Source of the DNA: JAICLV01 sp036380925 | GTDB taxonomy: Bacteria; Actinomycetota; Actinomycetes; Acidothermales; Acidothermaceae | NCBI GenBank assembly: GCA_036380925.1 | Contig: DASVDW010000215.1 | Location: forward strand, 1 to 7,789 | Direction: 5' to 3' | DNA length: 7,789 nucleotides | The notes under the pieces: model-generated | Told to the model about the DNA's origin: nothing | What the model saw: the letters and a program-made list of their open reading frames with translations, nothing else | The model's database searches: none | Shown here: positions 1 to 6,258 of the stretch, piece after piece | How the letters are laid out: each line of letters begins with the position of its first letter | How positions within the stretch are numbered: position 1 is the first letter of the stretch | Translations under genes and position numbers: made by a program

Positions 1-1
1 G

Positions 2-178
2 GCGTTGAAGGAAGGGACCCCGAACCGCCGCACGATCGCGCTCCAGATGGTGAAAGACGTCCTCGACGAGTCCTCGTTCGAGGCGAGCCCAGGTCACGCC
101 ATCCCTGACGCGGTCGGACGCATCGGGCGGACGGTCGCCGACAAACTCGTCCACGGCGCCAGGCAGTCTGATCGGTAA
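2..178 (+). CDS. C-terminal fragment of an unrecognised protein (5' end outside window)
   Basis: An open frame enters from the left edge and stops at TAA 176-178, leaving 58 residues. The third codon position is G or C in about 84% of codons, as in the certain genes here, so I take it as real coding sequence. The fragment is soluble-looking and mostly helical by composition. It holds a charged helix (RRTIALQMVKDVLDES), a Gly/Pro turn (SPGHAIPD) and a second helix (VGRIGRTVADKLVHG) before a polar tail. There is no membrane segment and no motif I can assign to a family. The DUF1275 gene follows after 28 bases on the same strand, and its Shine-Dalgarno begins two bases after this stop, so the two are probably co-transcribed. 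Function unknown. Confidence 0.7.
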   Translation, partial: ALKEGTPNRRTIALQMVKDVLDESSFEASPGHAIPDAVGRIGRTVADKLVHGARQSDR

Positions 179-179
179 C

Positions 180-185
180 GGAGGA
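180..185 (+). promoter_or_regulatory. Strong Shine-Dalgarno of the DUF1275 gene, mismatched to its start codon
   Basis: GGAGGA is the best ribosome-binding site in the window. From the end of GGAGG it lies 22 bases from the first normal in-frame start (GTG 207) but only 7 bases from an in-frame ACG (192-194). It therefore points to a start upstream of the annotated one. Confidence 0.6.
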
Positions 186-206
186 ACCGGGACGCGATCG
201 CGTCTT

Positions 207-965
207 GTGCTGCTCGCCATCCTTCTGGCGTCGGTCGCCGGCTTCGTCGACGGCGCCGGATACCTCCTGCTGCAAAAGGTTTTCGTCGCGCACCAAAGCG
301 GCAACACGGTCGCCAGCTTCGTCGGTGTCGCGCAGCATGATTGGTCGCTCGTGCTACGGCGCGGCGTGCCCATCGCGTTGTTCGTGCTGGGCATCGCCGC
401 CGCCGCTGCCGCCCTCGAAGTCGGCGGGCGCCGCCGTGTGCCGCGCCTCACCTCGCTCACCCTCAGCGTCGAGGCCGCGTTGTTGTTGGCGTGCATGGCG
501 ACCGGAGCCACCTTCTTCCACCGCGCGGTGGGCGAGTCGGGCCCGATCGGCAGCTACCTGCCCCTGCTGGCGATGCTCGTGCTCGCGATGGGGCTGCAGA
601 CCGCGACCTTGCGCAAGATCGGACGACGCACGGTGCGCACCACGTACGTCTCCGGAATGCTGACCCACTTCGCCGAGGACGGCGTCCGGTATTTCTTCGA
701 TCGTCGTGACGCCGGCCCAGATCCGGAGTCCCAGAGGGAGTTGGCCGAGCGGCGCCATCGGCTGGCGGTCATCGCCGGCATCTGGTGCTCGTACGCGACC
801 GGCGGCGTGCTCGGCGGTCTCGCCGAGATCGGCTGGACCACCTATGCGCTCGGCGCGCCGGCCGGGCTGCTCGCGGTGCTCGTCGCGGTCGACCAACGGC
901 GGCCGTGGCACGCGCCGAGCGAGGACGTCTTGCACGAGGCCGCGGCGGCTGACGACCTGATGTGA
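207..965 (+). CDS. YoaK/DUF1275 family multi-pass membrane protein
   Basis: The 252-residue protein carries the two signature blocks of the DUF1275 (YoaK) family. The first is GFVDGAGYLLLQKVF...QSGNTV (residues 12-35), matching the usual G-x-x-D-A...F-x-x-x-x-T-G-N pattern with Ser for Thr at 31. The second is GLQTATLRKIG...VRTTYVSGMLTH (about 131-160). About six hydrophobic segments fit the family's inner-membrane topology; a polar loop at about 168-190 precedes the last two. The biochemical role of the family is not established, although the architecture suggests transport. No ATG/GTG/TTG lies in frame between the preceding gene and GTG 207, so 207 is the first conventional start. However, reading from ACG 192 would add Arg-rich residues (RSRLV) typical of an N-terminus before a first membrane helix, and that codon has the correct Shine-Dalgarno spacing. 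The stop overlaps a possible GTG start of the following MFS gene by four bases (GTGA). Confidence 0.88.
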   Translation: MLLAILLASVAGFVDGAGYLLLQKVFVAHQSGNTVASFVGVAQHDWSLVLRRGVPIALFVLGIAAAAAALEVGGRRRVPRLTSLTLSVEAALLLACMATGATFFHRAVGESGPIGSYLPLLAMLVLAMGLQTATLRKIGRRTVRTTYVSGMLTHFAEDGVRYFFDRRDAGPDPESQRELAERRHRLAVIAGIWCSYATGGVLGGLAEIGWTTYALGAPAGLLAVLVAVDQRRPWHAPSEDVLHEAAAADDLM

Positions 966-1060
966 CGCCGTCGCGCAGCGGCACCGCGCGGTTTGCTGAT
1001 TCGCCACGACGGGGACCGACCGGAGAAAGCGGAGCGGCGAACTATGGGCGGTCGTCACGG

Positions 1061-2551
1061 ATGCACATTGACGTCGAACGCGCCATGTCACCCGTGCGCC
1101 GCACCGCGGCGAAGACCGTTCGGGCGGCGGCGGACCGAACAGGCAGCCGCGCCCGGCTGCGGGCGATCGCGACGTTGGCGGCGGTCATCGCGCTGGACGG
1201 CGCCGACAAGGGCACCGTCTCGGCGACCGCGAACGACCTCAAGACCGCCTTCCACGTCGGAAACACCGACATCGGCGTGCTGCTGACGATCGTCTCGGTC
1301 GTCTCCGCCGTGCTGACCGTGCCGATGGGCGTGCTGACCGACCGGATCAGTCGCACCCGGTTGTTGGCGGTGACGATCGTCGGATGGGCGATCGCCGTCG
1401 CGATCAGCGGCACCGCGACGTCGTTCATGTTCTTGTTGCTCACCCGGATCGGCCTCGCCGCGGTCACCGCGGCCGCCGGTCCGGCCGTGGCGTCGCTGAT
1501 CGGGGATCTCTTCCCGACCGACGAGCGGGGCAAGATCTACGGCCGCATCCTGGCCGGCGAGCTCATTGGCACCGGCCTTGGCCTTGTCGGGTCGACGTTC
1601 GTCGCCGGGATGTTCGGCTGGAGATGGGCTTTTTGGTGGCTCGTCTTGCCGACACTCGCGGTGGCGTGGGTGATGTTCCGCACGCGCGAACCCGGGCGCG
1701 ACCAGGCCGACGTGCTAGAAGCCGAGCCCGGCTCCGCCTGGCACGCCGACGACGACACCACCCGCAGCCGGGGGGCGATGCGGCGCGCGCTCAGGCGGGC
1801 GAAGGTGCGCCCGCGCGAGGAGATGGTGCTTCGCTCGCCACCGGACCGGATGTCGCTGCGGCACGCGGTCGTCTACGTGTTGCGGGTCCCGACCAACCGC
1901 ATCCTGATCGTCGCGTCGGCGCTCGGCTACTTCTTCTTCGCCGGGTTGCGCGGCTTCGCGGTGGAGTTCTCGCAATACCAGTACGGCGTCAGCAAGTCGC
2001 AGGCCAGCGGGCTGATGCTGGTGATCGGGGCCGGCGCGCTCGTCGGCGTGTTCGTCGGCGGTCGGCTCGCCGACCGGCTGGTCGGCCGTGGCGTGGTCGC
2101 CGGCCGGGTGTGGGTTCCCGCGATCGCGTTGATCGCGGTGCCGGTGTTCCTCGGCCCGGCCTTGTGGGCGTCGCAGGTGGCGATCGCGTTACCGCTCATC
2201 GTCGTCGGCGCGGCGGTGCTGTCTTCCGCGAACCCGCCGCAAGACGCGGCGCGGCTGGACATCATGCATCCGCGGTTGTGGGGACGATCGGAGTCGATTC
2301 GCTCGCTGGCCCGCACCGGGCTGGAAGCGGTCGCGCCGCTGCTTTTCGGCTTCACGTCGGAGCACTTGCTCGGCGGCGACGGGGCCGGTTTGCAAGCCAC
2401 CTTCCTGATCTTCCTCATCGCGTTGCCGGCGGCCGGCGGGATGGGACTGCTGGCGTTGCGCAGTTATCCGCGCGACGTCGCCACCGCTGAGGCGTCGATC
2501 GATTCGCTGGGTGAGGAGTCGGCCGCCGAGCCGGCCGAGCGCGCCTCGTGA
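1061..2551 (+). CDS. Major facilitator superfamily transporter, 12 membrane segments
   Basis: With the ATG at 1061 the protein has 496 residues. It has two halves of six hydrophobic segments separated by a hydrophilic loop at about 208-267. The MFS motif A follows the second helix (G90-V-L-T-D94-R-I-S-R98-T-R) and recurs in the second half (G-R-L-A-D338-R-L-V). A conserved-looking block SSANPPQDAARLDI (residues 388-401) with a later GRSESIR lies before helix 11. Substrate is not readable from sequence; the LDGADKG...ANDLK entry to helix 1 faintly resembles spinster-type lipid/organic-anion carriers. The frame is also open upstream to GTG 962, which overlaps the previous stop as GTGA. The added 33 codons have only about 67% G/C at third positions, against about 84% just downstream, so I prefer 1061 (ATG 1085 is also possible). 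None of the candidates has a good Shine-Dalgarno. Confidence 0.85.
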   Translation: MHIDVERAMSPVRRTAAKTVRAAADRTGSRARLRAIATLAAVIALDGADKGTVSATANDLKTAFHVGNTDIGVLLTIVSVVSAVLTVPMGVLTDRISRTRLLAVTIVGWAIAVAISGTATSFMFLLLTRIGLAAVTAAAGPAVASLIGDLFPTDERGKIYGRILAGELIGTGLGLVGSTFVAGMFGWRWAFWWLVLPTLAVAWVMFRTREPGRDQADVLEAEPGSAWHADDDTTRSRGAMRRALRRAKVRPREEMVLRSPPDRMSLRHAVVYVLRVPTNRILIVASALGYFFFAGLRGFAVEFSQYQYGVSKSQASGLMLVIGAGALVGVFVGGRLADRLVGRGVVAGRVWVPAIALIAVPVFLGPALWASQVAIALPLIVVGAAVLSSANPPQDAARLDIMHPRLWGRSESIRSLARTGLEAVAPLLFGFTSEHLLGGDGAGLQATFLIFLIALPAAGGMGLLALRSYPRDVATAEASIDSLGEESAAEPAERAS

Positions 2552-2555
2552 GCGC

Positions 2556-3272
2556 CTAACCGACGCCGTGTTCGCGCAACGGCCCGACGGTTAGCCCTCG
2601 GTCGGCGCAGTCGCGCAGCAAGGCGGGCAACGCGCGGGCGGTCGCCGTCCACGACATCGGCGCTTCCTTGGTGCTGGCGTCGTGGAGCAGCAACGTGGCG
2701 CCGCCGACCAGTCCCGGTTCGAGCATCGCCCGGACGGAGTCCGCCGTCGCGTCGGCCCGCCAATCCTTCGCCCACGCCGTCCACAAGACCGGCGCCAGCC
2801 CGTAGCGGGCCGCCTCCACCGCGCTGGTCGCGGTGAGCACGCCGAACGGCGGTCGAAACCACCGCGGCCGCGGATGCGCCGCGCCCACGGCGTCCGAGAT
2901 CGCGGCCAGGCAGCGGCCGATGCGGGGCGAACCGGCGAACAGGTAGCGGTGCCGCCACCCGTGGACGCCGAGCTCGTGGCCCTCGTCGACCATGCGTTGG
3001 ACGACGTCGGGCGCGCGAGCCGCTCGCTCGCCGATCAGGAAGAACGTGGCCCGCACCTCGTTCGCGGCCAACAGGTCGAGGATCGCCGGCGTCGAGACCG
3101 GGTCAGGGCCGTCGTCGAACGTCAGCGCGACGTGATCGCCACGCCCGACGCCAGCCAGCCGGGGAAACGCCGCGCGCACGGTCGGCAACCAGGTGGCGGC
3201 CGGCGCGACCTGCGCCGCGACCGCGGCCAGGCCGAGGGACCAGCCGCCGGCCAGGCTAGCCATCTGGTGCAT
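2556..3272 (-). CDS. Polysaccharide deacetylase (carbohydrate esterase family 4, NodB-like)
   Basis: The 238-residue protein has all five CE4 motifs. They are TFDDGPD at 51-57 (D53 catalytic base, D54 metal ligand), H104-G-W-R-H108 (metal ligands), R140-P-P-F-G, D170-W, and LLLH197-D near the end. The family removes N- or O-acetyl groups from sugars such as GlcNAc in peptidoglycan, chitin-like chains or lipid-linked sugars, using a divalent metal. The N-terminal 5-30 stretch is Ala/Gly-rich and weakly hydrophobic without a convincing signal peptidase site, so the protein could be membrane-associated or cytoplasmic. ATG 3272 is chosen; ATG 3263 (Met4) is also possible and neither has a clear Shine-Dalgarno. 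It is divergent from the glycosyltransferase and its stop lies 4 bases from the MFS stop. The pairing with a glycosyltransferase suggests a shared lipid-linked or wall sugar substrate (inference). Confidence 0.93.
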   Translation of the reverse strand: MHQMASLAGGWSLGLAAVAAQVAPAATWLPTVRAAFPRLAGVGRGDHVALTFDDGPDPVSTPAILDLLAANEVRATFFLIGERAARAPDVVQRMVDEGHELGVHGWRHRYLFAGSPRIGRCLAAISDAVGAAHPRPRWFRPPFGVLTATSAVEAARYGLAPVLWTAWAKDWRADATADSVRAMLEPGLVGGATLLLHDASTKEAPMSWTATARALPALLRDCADRGLTVGPLREHGVG

Positions 3273-3301
3273 CGCGGCGGTGGGTGGGTATCTGAGGCAG
3301 C
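3273..3301. promoter_or_regulatory. 29-base divergent intergenic region between deacetylase and glycosyltransferase
   Basis: Only 29 bases separate the two divergent start codons. The only A/T-containing core is GGTATCTGA (3287-3295). It could serve as a -10-like element (GTATCT on plus, AGATAC on minus) or simply lead into the glycosyltransferase Shine-Dalgarno GAGG at 3294-3297. Any full promoters must reach into the opposite gene's coding sequence, so the two genes probably share control. No convincing -35 was seen. Confidence 0.3.
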
Positions 3302-4441
3302 GTGCGGCGATACCTCATCCTCGCGGCCAGCATGGGCGACGGGCACCAGCGGGTCGCGGAGCAGCTGCGCCGGCGGCTCGTCGCGCGCGGCGACAGCGCC
3401 GAGGTCGTCGACATCTTGTCGGTGCTCCCCTTCGAGATCGGACCGCTGCTGCGCAGCAGCTACGCCGCGATGCTGCGGTACACGCCGTTCGTCTACGAGG
3501 CGATTTATCGCGCGTTCTTCGTACCCCGTCCCGGCGCGATGTTGCGCGCCGACCCGCTGGTCGCGGCGAGCTCGCCCGCGGTGCGCCGGCTGATCGAGGA
3601 CGCTCACCCTGACGCGGTCGTCTCGACCTTTCATCTGTGCGCGCAAATCGTCGGCCGGCTGCGCAGGTCGGGCAAGGTCGGCGTGCCGAGCCTGGTCGTG
3701 GTCACCGATTTTGTCGCGCATCGCATGTGGCTGCACCCAGGCAACGACGCGTTCATCTGCGTGCACCAGGTGGTCGCGGACGACGCGGCGAGGATGACGG
3801 GGCGAGCGTCCTTCGCCGCCGCGCCGGCCGTTCCCGAGGAGTGTTTGGCGGAGGACGCCCTGCCACGCGCGATCCGGCGCAAGGAGTTGCGCGAAGAGAT
3901 CGGGGCCGATCCCGAGTTGCCGATCGCGCTGGTCTCCGCCGGCGCGTGGGGCAGCGGCGGCATGGGCGGCATGGTGGCCGCCGTGCGCGCGATCGCGTCA
4001 CCTCGGTACACGACGTTGGTCCTTTGCGGCCGCAACGAGCGGCTGCGCCGGGTGTTGGGCGACGCGCGGCCCGGTGTGGTGGCGATGGGCTGGCGCGACG
4101 ACATGCCGCGGTTGATGCGCGGCAGCGACGTCTTGGTGGAGAACGCCGCCGGCCAGACCGCGATGGAGGCGTTTGCGATCGGGCTCCCCGTGGTGAGCTA
4201 CCGGCCGCTGCCGGGACACGGCCGCGCCGGGGTTTCGCGGATGGCCGAGCTCGGTCTGACCAGCCTCGCCGACGACGCCAGGCCAGGGGCGCGAGTGACC
4301 GCCCTCGTCGAGGAGTTGGCTCGAGCCGGCTCGACGCGCGCCGCGACGCAGGTCGCGCGCGCTCAAGCGCTCTTCACAGCAGATCCGGCTGCTTTTCTCG
4401 GTCTCGCTGTCGCGCCGGCCCAGGCAGGCCCTCGCCGCTGA
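3302..4441 (+). CDS. MGDG-synthase/MurG-type glycosyltransferase (GT28-like)
   Basis: This 379-residue GT-B enzyme begins with the MGDG-synthase signature: a beta strand then S10-M-G-D-G-H15 and a helix (RVAEQLRRRL), i.e. the G-x-G-H acceptor-side loop. The middle of the N-domain has PDAVVSTFH (103-111) and VVVTDFVAHRMW (132-143), the usual TDF...H..W element. The C-domain has VSAGAWGSGGMG (211-222), LCGRN (241-245) and MGWRDDMPRLMRGSDVLV. The donor-site block is ENAAGQTAMEAFAIGLPVVSY (E280-Y300), then PLPGHGR (302-308). The NAAGQT and PGHGR forms replace the PGGLT and PGQE forms of plant and Bacillus enzymes and point to the actinobacterial clade. Expected activity is transfer of a sugar from a nucleotide-sugar to a lipid acceptor at the inner face of the membrane; the sugar is unknown. 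GTG 3302 follows GAGG at a short 4-base spacing. The 3' end overlaps the convergent DMT gene. Confidence 0.88.
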   Translation: MRRYLILAASMGDGHQRVAEQLRRRLVARGDSAEVVDILSVLPFEIGPLLRSSYAAMLRYTPFVYEAIYRAFFVPRPGAMLRADPLVAASSPAVRRLIEDAHPDAVVSTFHLCAQIVGRLRRSGKVGVPSLVVVTDFVAHRMWLHPGNDAFICVHQVVADDAARMTGRASFAAAPAVPEECLAEDALPRAIRRKELREEIGADPELPIALVSAGAWGSGGMGGMVAAVRAIASPRYTTLVLCGRNERLRRVLGDARPGVVAMGWRDDMPRLMRGSDVLVENAAGQTAMEAFAIGLPVVSYRPLPGHGRAGVSRMAELGLTSLADDARPGARVTALVEELARAGSTRAATQVARAQALFTADPAAFLGLAVAPAQAGPRR

Positions 4442-5273
4442 TCAGCGGTGAGCGGGCGAGCTCGACGCTCGCGGCCGCGATCAGCAGCGCCCCCACGAAC
4501 TCCAGCGCGATCCAACCGCCAAGCCGCACCCGCTCACCGAACACCATCACGCCGATGAGCGTCGACAGGATCGGGTCGCTCAGGGTGATGGCCGGTTGGG
4601 CGGCGATGAGCGTTCCCGCTTGAAGCGCGTTTTGCCACAGGAAGAGGCTCACCATGCCGGCGAAGACCATCGCGTAGAGCGACCAAGACTCCAACATGCC
4701 GCCGATTCCCCCGTTGGCCAGCTCGTCCATGGCCTCCTTCATCAACGCCGCCGTCAGCGCGAACCCGGCGCCGGCGGCGGTCGCGAAAGTCGCGGCGCGC
4801 GGGCTGCCTTCCAACCGCAGCGCGAGCAAGACCAGGCACACGATCAACCCGCCGGTCGCCGCGACGGTGAGCAGGATGGCCACGATGCTCGCCGTTTGCT
4901 GGCCGCCGCTAGGGGCGGCGCCGATCAGGACGGCGGCGAGACCTGCCGACATCCCGACGACGCCCAACCACGCCCTACGGCCTGCCGCGACGTCGAAGAA
5001 GAACGGGGCCAAGAGCAACGTGACGGGCAGTTCGGCGAGCAGCAGCGGTTGCACAAGCGCCAGATCGCCGTTCGCCAGCGCGGCGGCCTGGAAGACGAAC
5101 GACGCGCACATCGAGAGTAAGCCGAGCAGCCAGATCGGCCGCCGCAACACGGCCAGCACCAGCGCCGGCCGCATCGACTTGCTCTCCGGGATCGAACCGG
5201 CGCCCCGCCGCTGGAGAATCGACGCGAGGGCGTTGGAGACGGCCGCCGCGATGGCGAACAAGACGGTTAACAC
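4374..5273 (-). CDS. EamA/DMT-superfamily multi-pass membrane protein (transporter or flippase-like)
   Basis: This 299-residue protein has nine to ten hydrophobic segments in two repeated halves. Each half ends in the family's characteristic hydrophobic-Pro-Leu pattern: LALVQPLLLAELPVTLLL (71-88) and AAQPAITLSDPILSTLIGVMVFGERV (224-249), where the GE closing motif of EamA-type domains is visible. The N-terminal helix (SNALASILQRRGAG) resembles NIPA/EamA-type proteins. DMT proteins move small metabolites, cations or, in some branches, polyprenyl-linked sugars; the substrate here is not readable. Start is GTG 5273, preceded by a weak G-rich stretch. It lies 45 bases downstream of the SDR gene on the same strand, a probable two-gene operon. 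The last 23 codons, a hydrophilic tail ending PARQRDREKQPDLL, are antisense to the end of the glycosyltransferase gene. Confidence 0.85.
   Translation of the reverse strand: MLTVLFAIAAAVSNALASILQRRGAGSIPESKSMRPALVLAVLRRPIWLLGLLSMCASFVFQAAALANGDLALVQPLLLAELPVTLLLAPFFFDVAAGRRAWLGVVGMSAGLAAVLIGAAPSGGQQTASIVAILLTVAATGGLIVCLVLLALRLEGSPRAATFATAAGAGFALTAALMKEAMDELANGGIGGMLESWSLYAMVFAGMVSLFLWQNALQAGTLIAAQPAITLSDPILSTLIGVMVFGERVRLGGWIALEFVGALLIAAASVELARSPLISGEGLPGPARQRDREKQPDLL
4435..4448. repeat. 14-bp perfect palindrome at the convergent gene junction
   Basis: CCGCTGATCAGCGG is its own reverse complement. It contains the glycosyltransferase stop codon (TGA 4439-4441) and lies in the 3' coding part of the DMT gene. 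It has no loop spacer and no T-run, so it is a weak candidate for a bidirectional terminator or a protein site. A palindrome this long is expected about once in two windows of this size by chance. Confidence 0.3.
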
Positions 5274-5318
5274 GGCAGCCCCCGAGGCGGCGTTTGTGAC
5301 GCTTGTCTCGGGTCGACG

Positions 5319-6053
5319 CTAGCCGAACTTGTTCGCGAATCCCCGGTAAATAGCTGGCAGTCCGTCGTGCAGGAGAGCCGGAAACCGCAGCCAATGCGGC
5401 ACGAAGACCTGCTTGTCGCTGCGCTCGACCGCGTGGACGACGGCCGCGGCGACGGCCGCGGGGGGAATCGCCGGCGGCCAGTTGCGTTGGTAGGCCGCGC
5501 CGCGATGCTCGAAGAACTTGGTCGCGACCGCGCCGGGGGAGACCACGGAGACCCCCACCCCTTGTCGTCTGACCTCGGCACGCAGCGCCTCCGCATAGGT
5601 CCGCAGCGCCGCCTTCGTCGCGGAGTAAACCGCTTCGTTCTCCACGCCAAGGTGCCCCGCGACCGATCCAACAAAGACGATGTGACCGCGTTTGCGCGCC
5701 GTCATGCCTGGCAGCAGCAATCGGGTGAGCAGCAGGGGGGCGAGCATGTTGATCTCGACGAGCCGGCGCACGTCAGTGCACGGCATCTGCGCGGCGTTGC
5801 CGTACCAGCCCACGCCGGCGTTGTTGATCAGGATGTCCACCTCGCCCGCGGCCGCGGCGAGCCCGCGAACCTGCTCCTCGTCGGTCAGGTCGGCGGCGAT
5901 GAAGGTGGCGTTCGACGCGGCGCCCTCGAGGCGGGATGGGTCCCGGCTCGACACGACGAGCCGGGCGCCACGGCGCGCCAGCGCCGCGACTAGGGCGCAT
6001 CCGATGCCGCCGGAGGCGCCGGTGAGCAGCACCCGGGCGTCGGCGATCAGCAT
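5319..6053 (-). CDS. Short-chain dehydrogenase/reductase (classical SDR)
   Basis: The 244-residue protein is a full-length classical SDR. Landmarks are the cofactor loop T11-G-A-S-G-G-I-G18, a basic residue after beta-2 (SSR37) suggesting NADP(H), AADL (53-56), N77-N-A-G80, and N102. The catalytic residues are S130 (GSVAG), Y143 and K147 (Y-S-A-T-K), followed by SPG (172-174). The C-terminus (VPHWLRFPALLHDGLPAIYRGFANKFG region, 218-244) has the hydrophobic/basic tail seen in SDRs that act on lipid or hydrophobic carbonyls, so membrane association is possible. Start ATG 6053 has a weak GGCGAG upstream. Substrate is unknown. The DMT gene follows 45 bases downstream; the zinc-finger gene is divergent. 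Confidence 0.93.
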   Translation of the reverse strand: MLIADARVLLTGASGGIGCALVAALARRGARLVVSSRDPSRLEGAASNATFIAADLTDEEQVRGLAAAAGEVDILINNAGVGWYGNAAQMPCTDVRRLVEINMLAPLLLTRLLLPGMTARKRGHIVFVGSVAGHLGVENEAVYSATKAALRTYAEALRAEVRRQGVGVSVVSPGAVATKFFEHRGAAYQRNWPPAIPPAAVAAAVVHAVERSDKQVFVPHWLRFPALLHDGLPAIYRGFANKFG

Positions 6054-6107
6054 GTCCGGCTCGCCCAGGTGTTCGCCACGTGGGGCCAGGCTGTGGTGCC
6101 CATAGCC

Positions 6108-6136
6108 GGTGCTTGCACCATTCGTGACCTTGTCAA
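6108..6136 (-). promoter_or_regulatory. Possible SDR promoter element with overlapping operator palindrome
   Basis: On the minus strand TTGACA (6136-6131) matches the -35 consensus exactly. A perfect 5-2-5 palindrome, GGTGC-TT-GCACC (6108-6119), occupies the place where the -10 should fall, about 11-23 bases downstream. The hexamer at the correct spacing (AGCACC) is a poor -10, so this is a candidate only. If real, the dyad would be a binding site for a dimeric repressor at the promoter of the SDR-DMT pair. Confidence 0.25.
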
Positions 6137-6248
6137 ACGCGGCCGGACATCACCCGTTTGGACCTGAACCCGGCTCAGTCCGCTCACGTACCAGCCGATA
6201 GGAAGATCGCGGGCGCCACGCGGACGCGCCGGCCCGACGAAAGGGAGT

Positions 6249-6252
6249 GGAG
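6249..6252 (+). promoter_or_regulatory. Shine-Dalgarno deciding the zinc-finger start
   Basis: GGAG lies 6 bases before ATG 6259. The alternative GTG 6247, four codons upstream in frame, has its purine-rich AAAGGGA directly abutting it with no spacer, so ATG 6259 is preferred. Confidence 0.5.
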
Positions 6253-6258
6253 ACGAGG

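Larger units (their letters stand above)
6054..6258. other. 205-base divergent intergenic region (SDR / zinc-finger genes)
   Basis: This is the largest gene-free stretch in the window. It must hold the promoters of the leftward SDR-DMT pair and the rightward zinc-finger/rhomboid genes. Visible items are an exact TTGACA on the minus strand (6136-6131), the palindrome GGTGCTTGCACC (6108-6119), and an 8-bp palindrome CCACGTGG (6076-6083). The plus-strand Shine-Dalgarno lies at the right end. A TAGGAA (6199-6204) is a poor -10 candidate for the plus strand without a matching -35. No open frame with good codon use and no RNA-gene signature was seen. Confidence 0.5.

Noticed and set aside
354..1091. 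245-residue minus-strand open frame opposite the DUF1275 gene
   Set aside because: Arg/Gly/Pro/Ala-rich shadow of a high-GC gene with no domain. The plus-strand frame has clear DUF1275 signatures and good codon use.
1384..2490. 368-residue plus-strand frame inside the MFS gene
   Set aside because: Overlapping-frame shadow, extremely Arg-rich and without hydrophobic segments. The MFS frame accounts for the coding signal.
2682..3593. 303-residue plus-strand frame across the deacetylase and glycosyltransferase start
   Set aside because: It runs antisense through all five CE4 motifs and then out of frame through the glycosyltransferase; composition is Arg/Pro-rich noise.
4696..5322. 208-residue plus-strand frame opposite the DMT gene
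   Set aside because: Antisense shadow of a membrane protein with no recognisable motif; the minus-strand frame has the EamA-type repeats.
5367..5993. 208-residue plus-strand frame opposite the SDR gene
   Set aside because: The minus strand has the complete SDR motif set; this frame is Arg/Gly/His-rich with no domain.
6241..6247. GTG 6247 as the zinc-finger start
   Set aside because: The purine-rich stretch abuts the codon with no spacing, whereas ATG 6259 has GGAG at 6-base spacing; the four extra residues add no conserved sequence.
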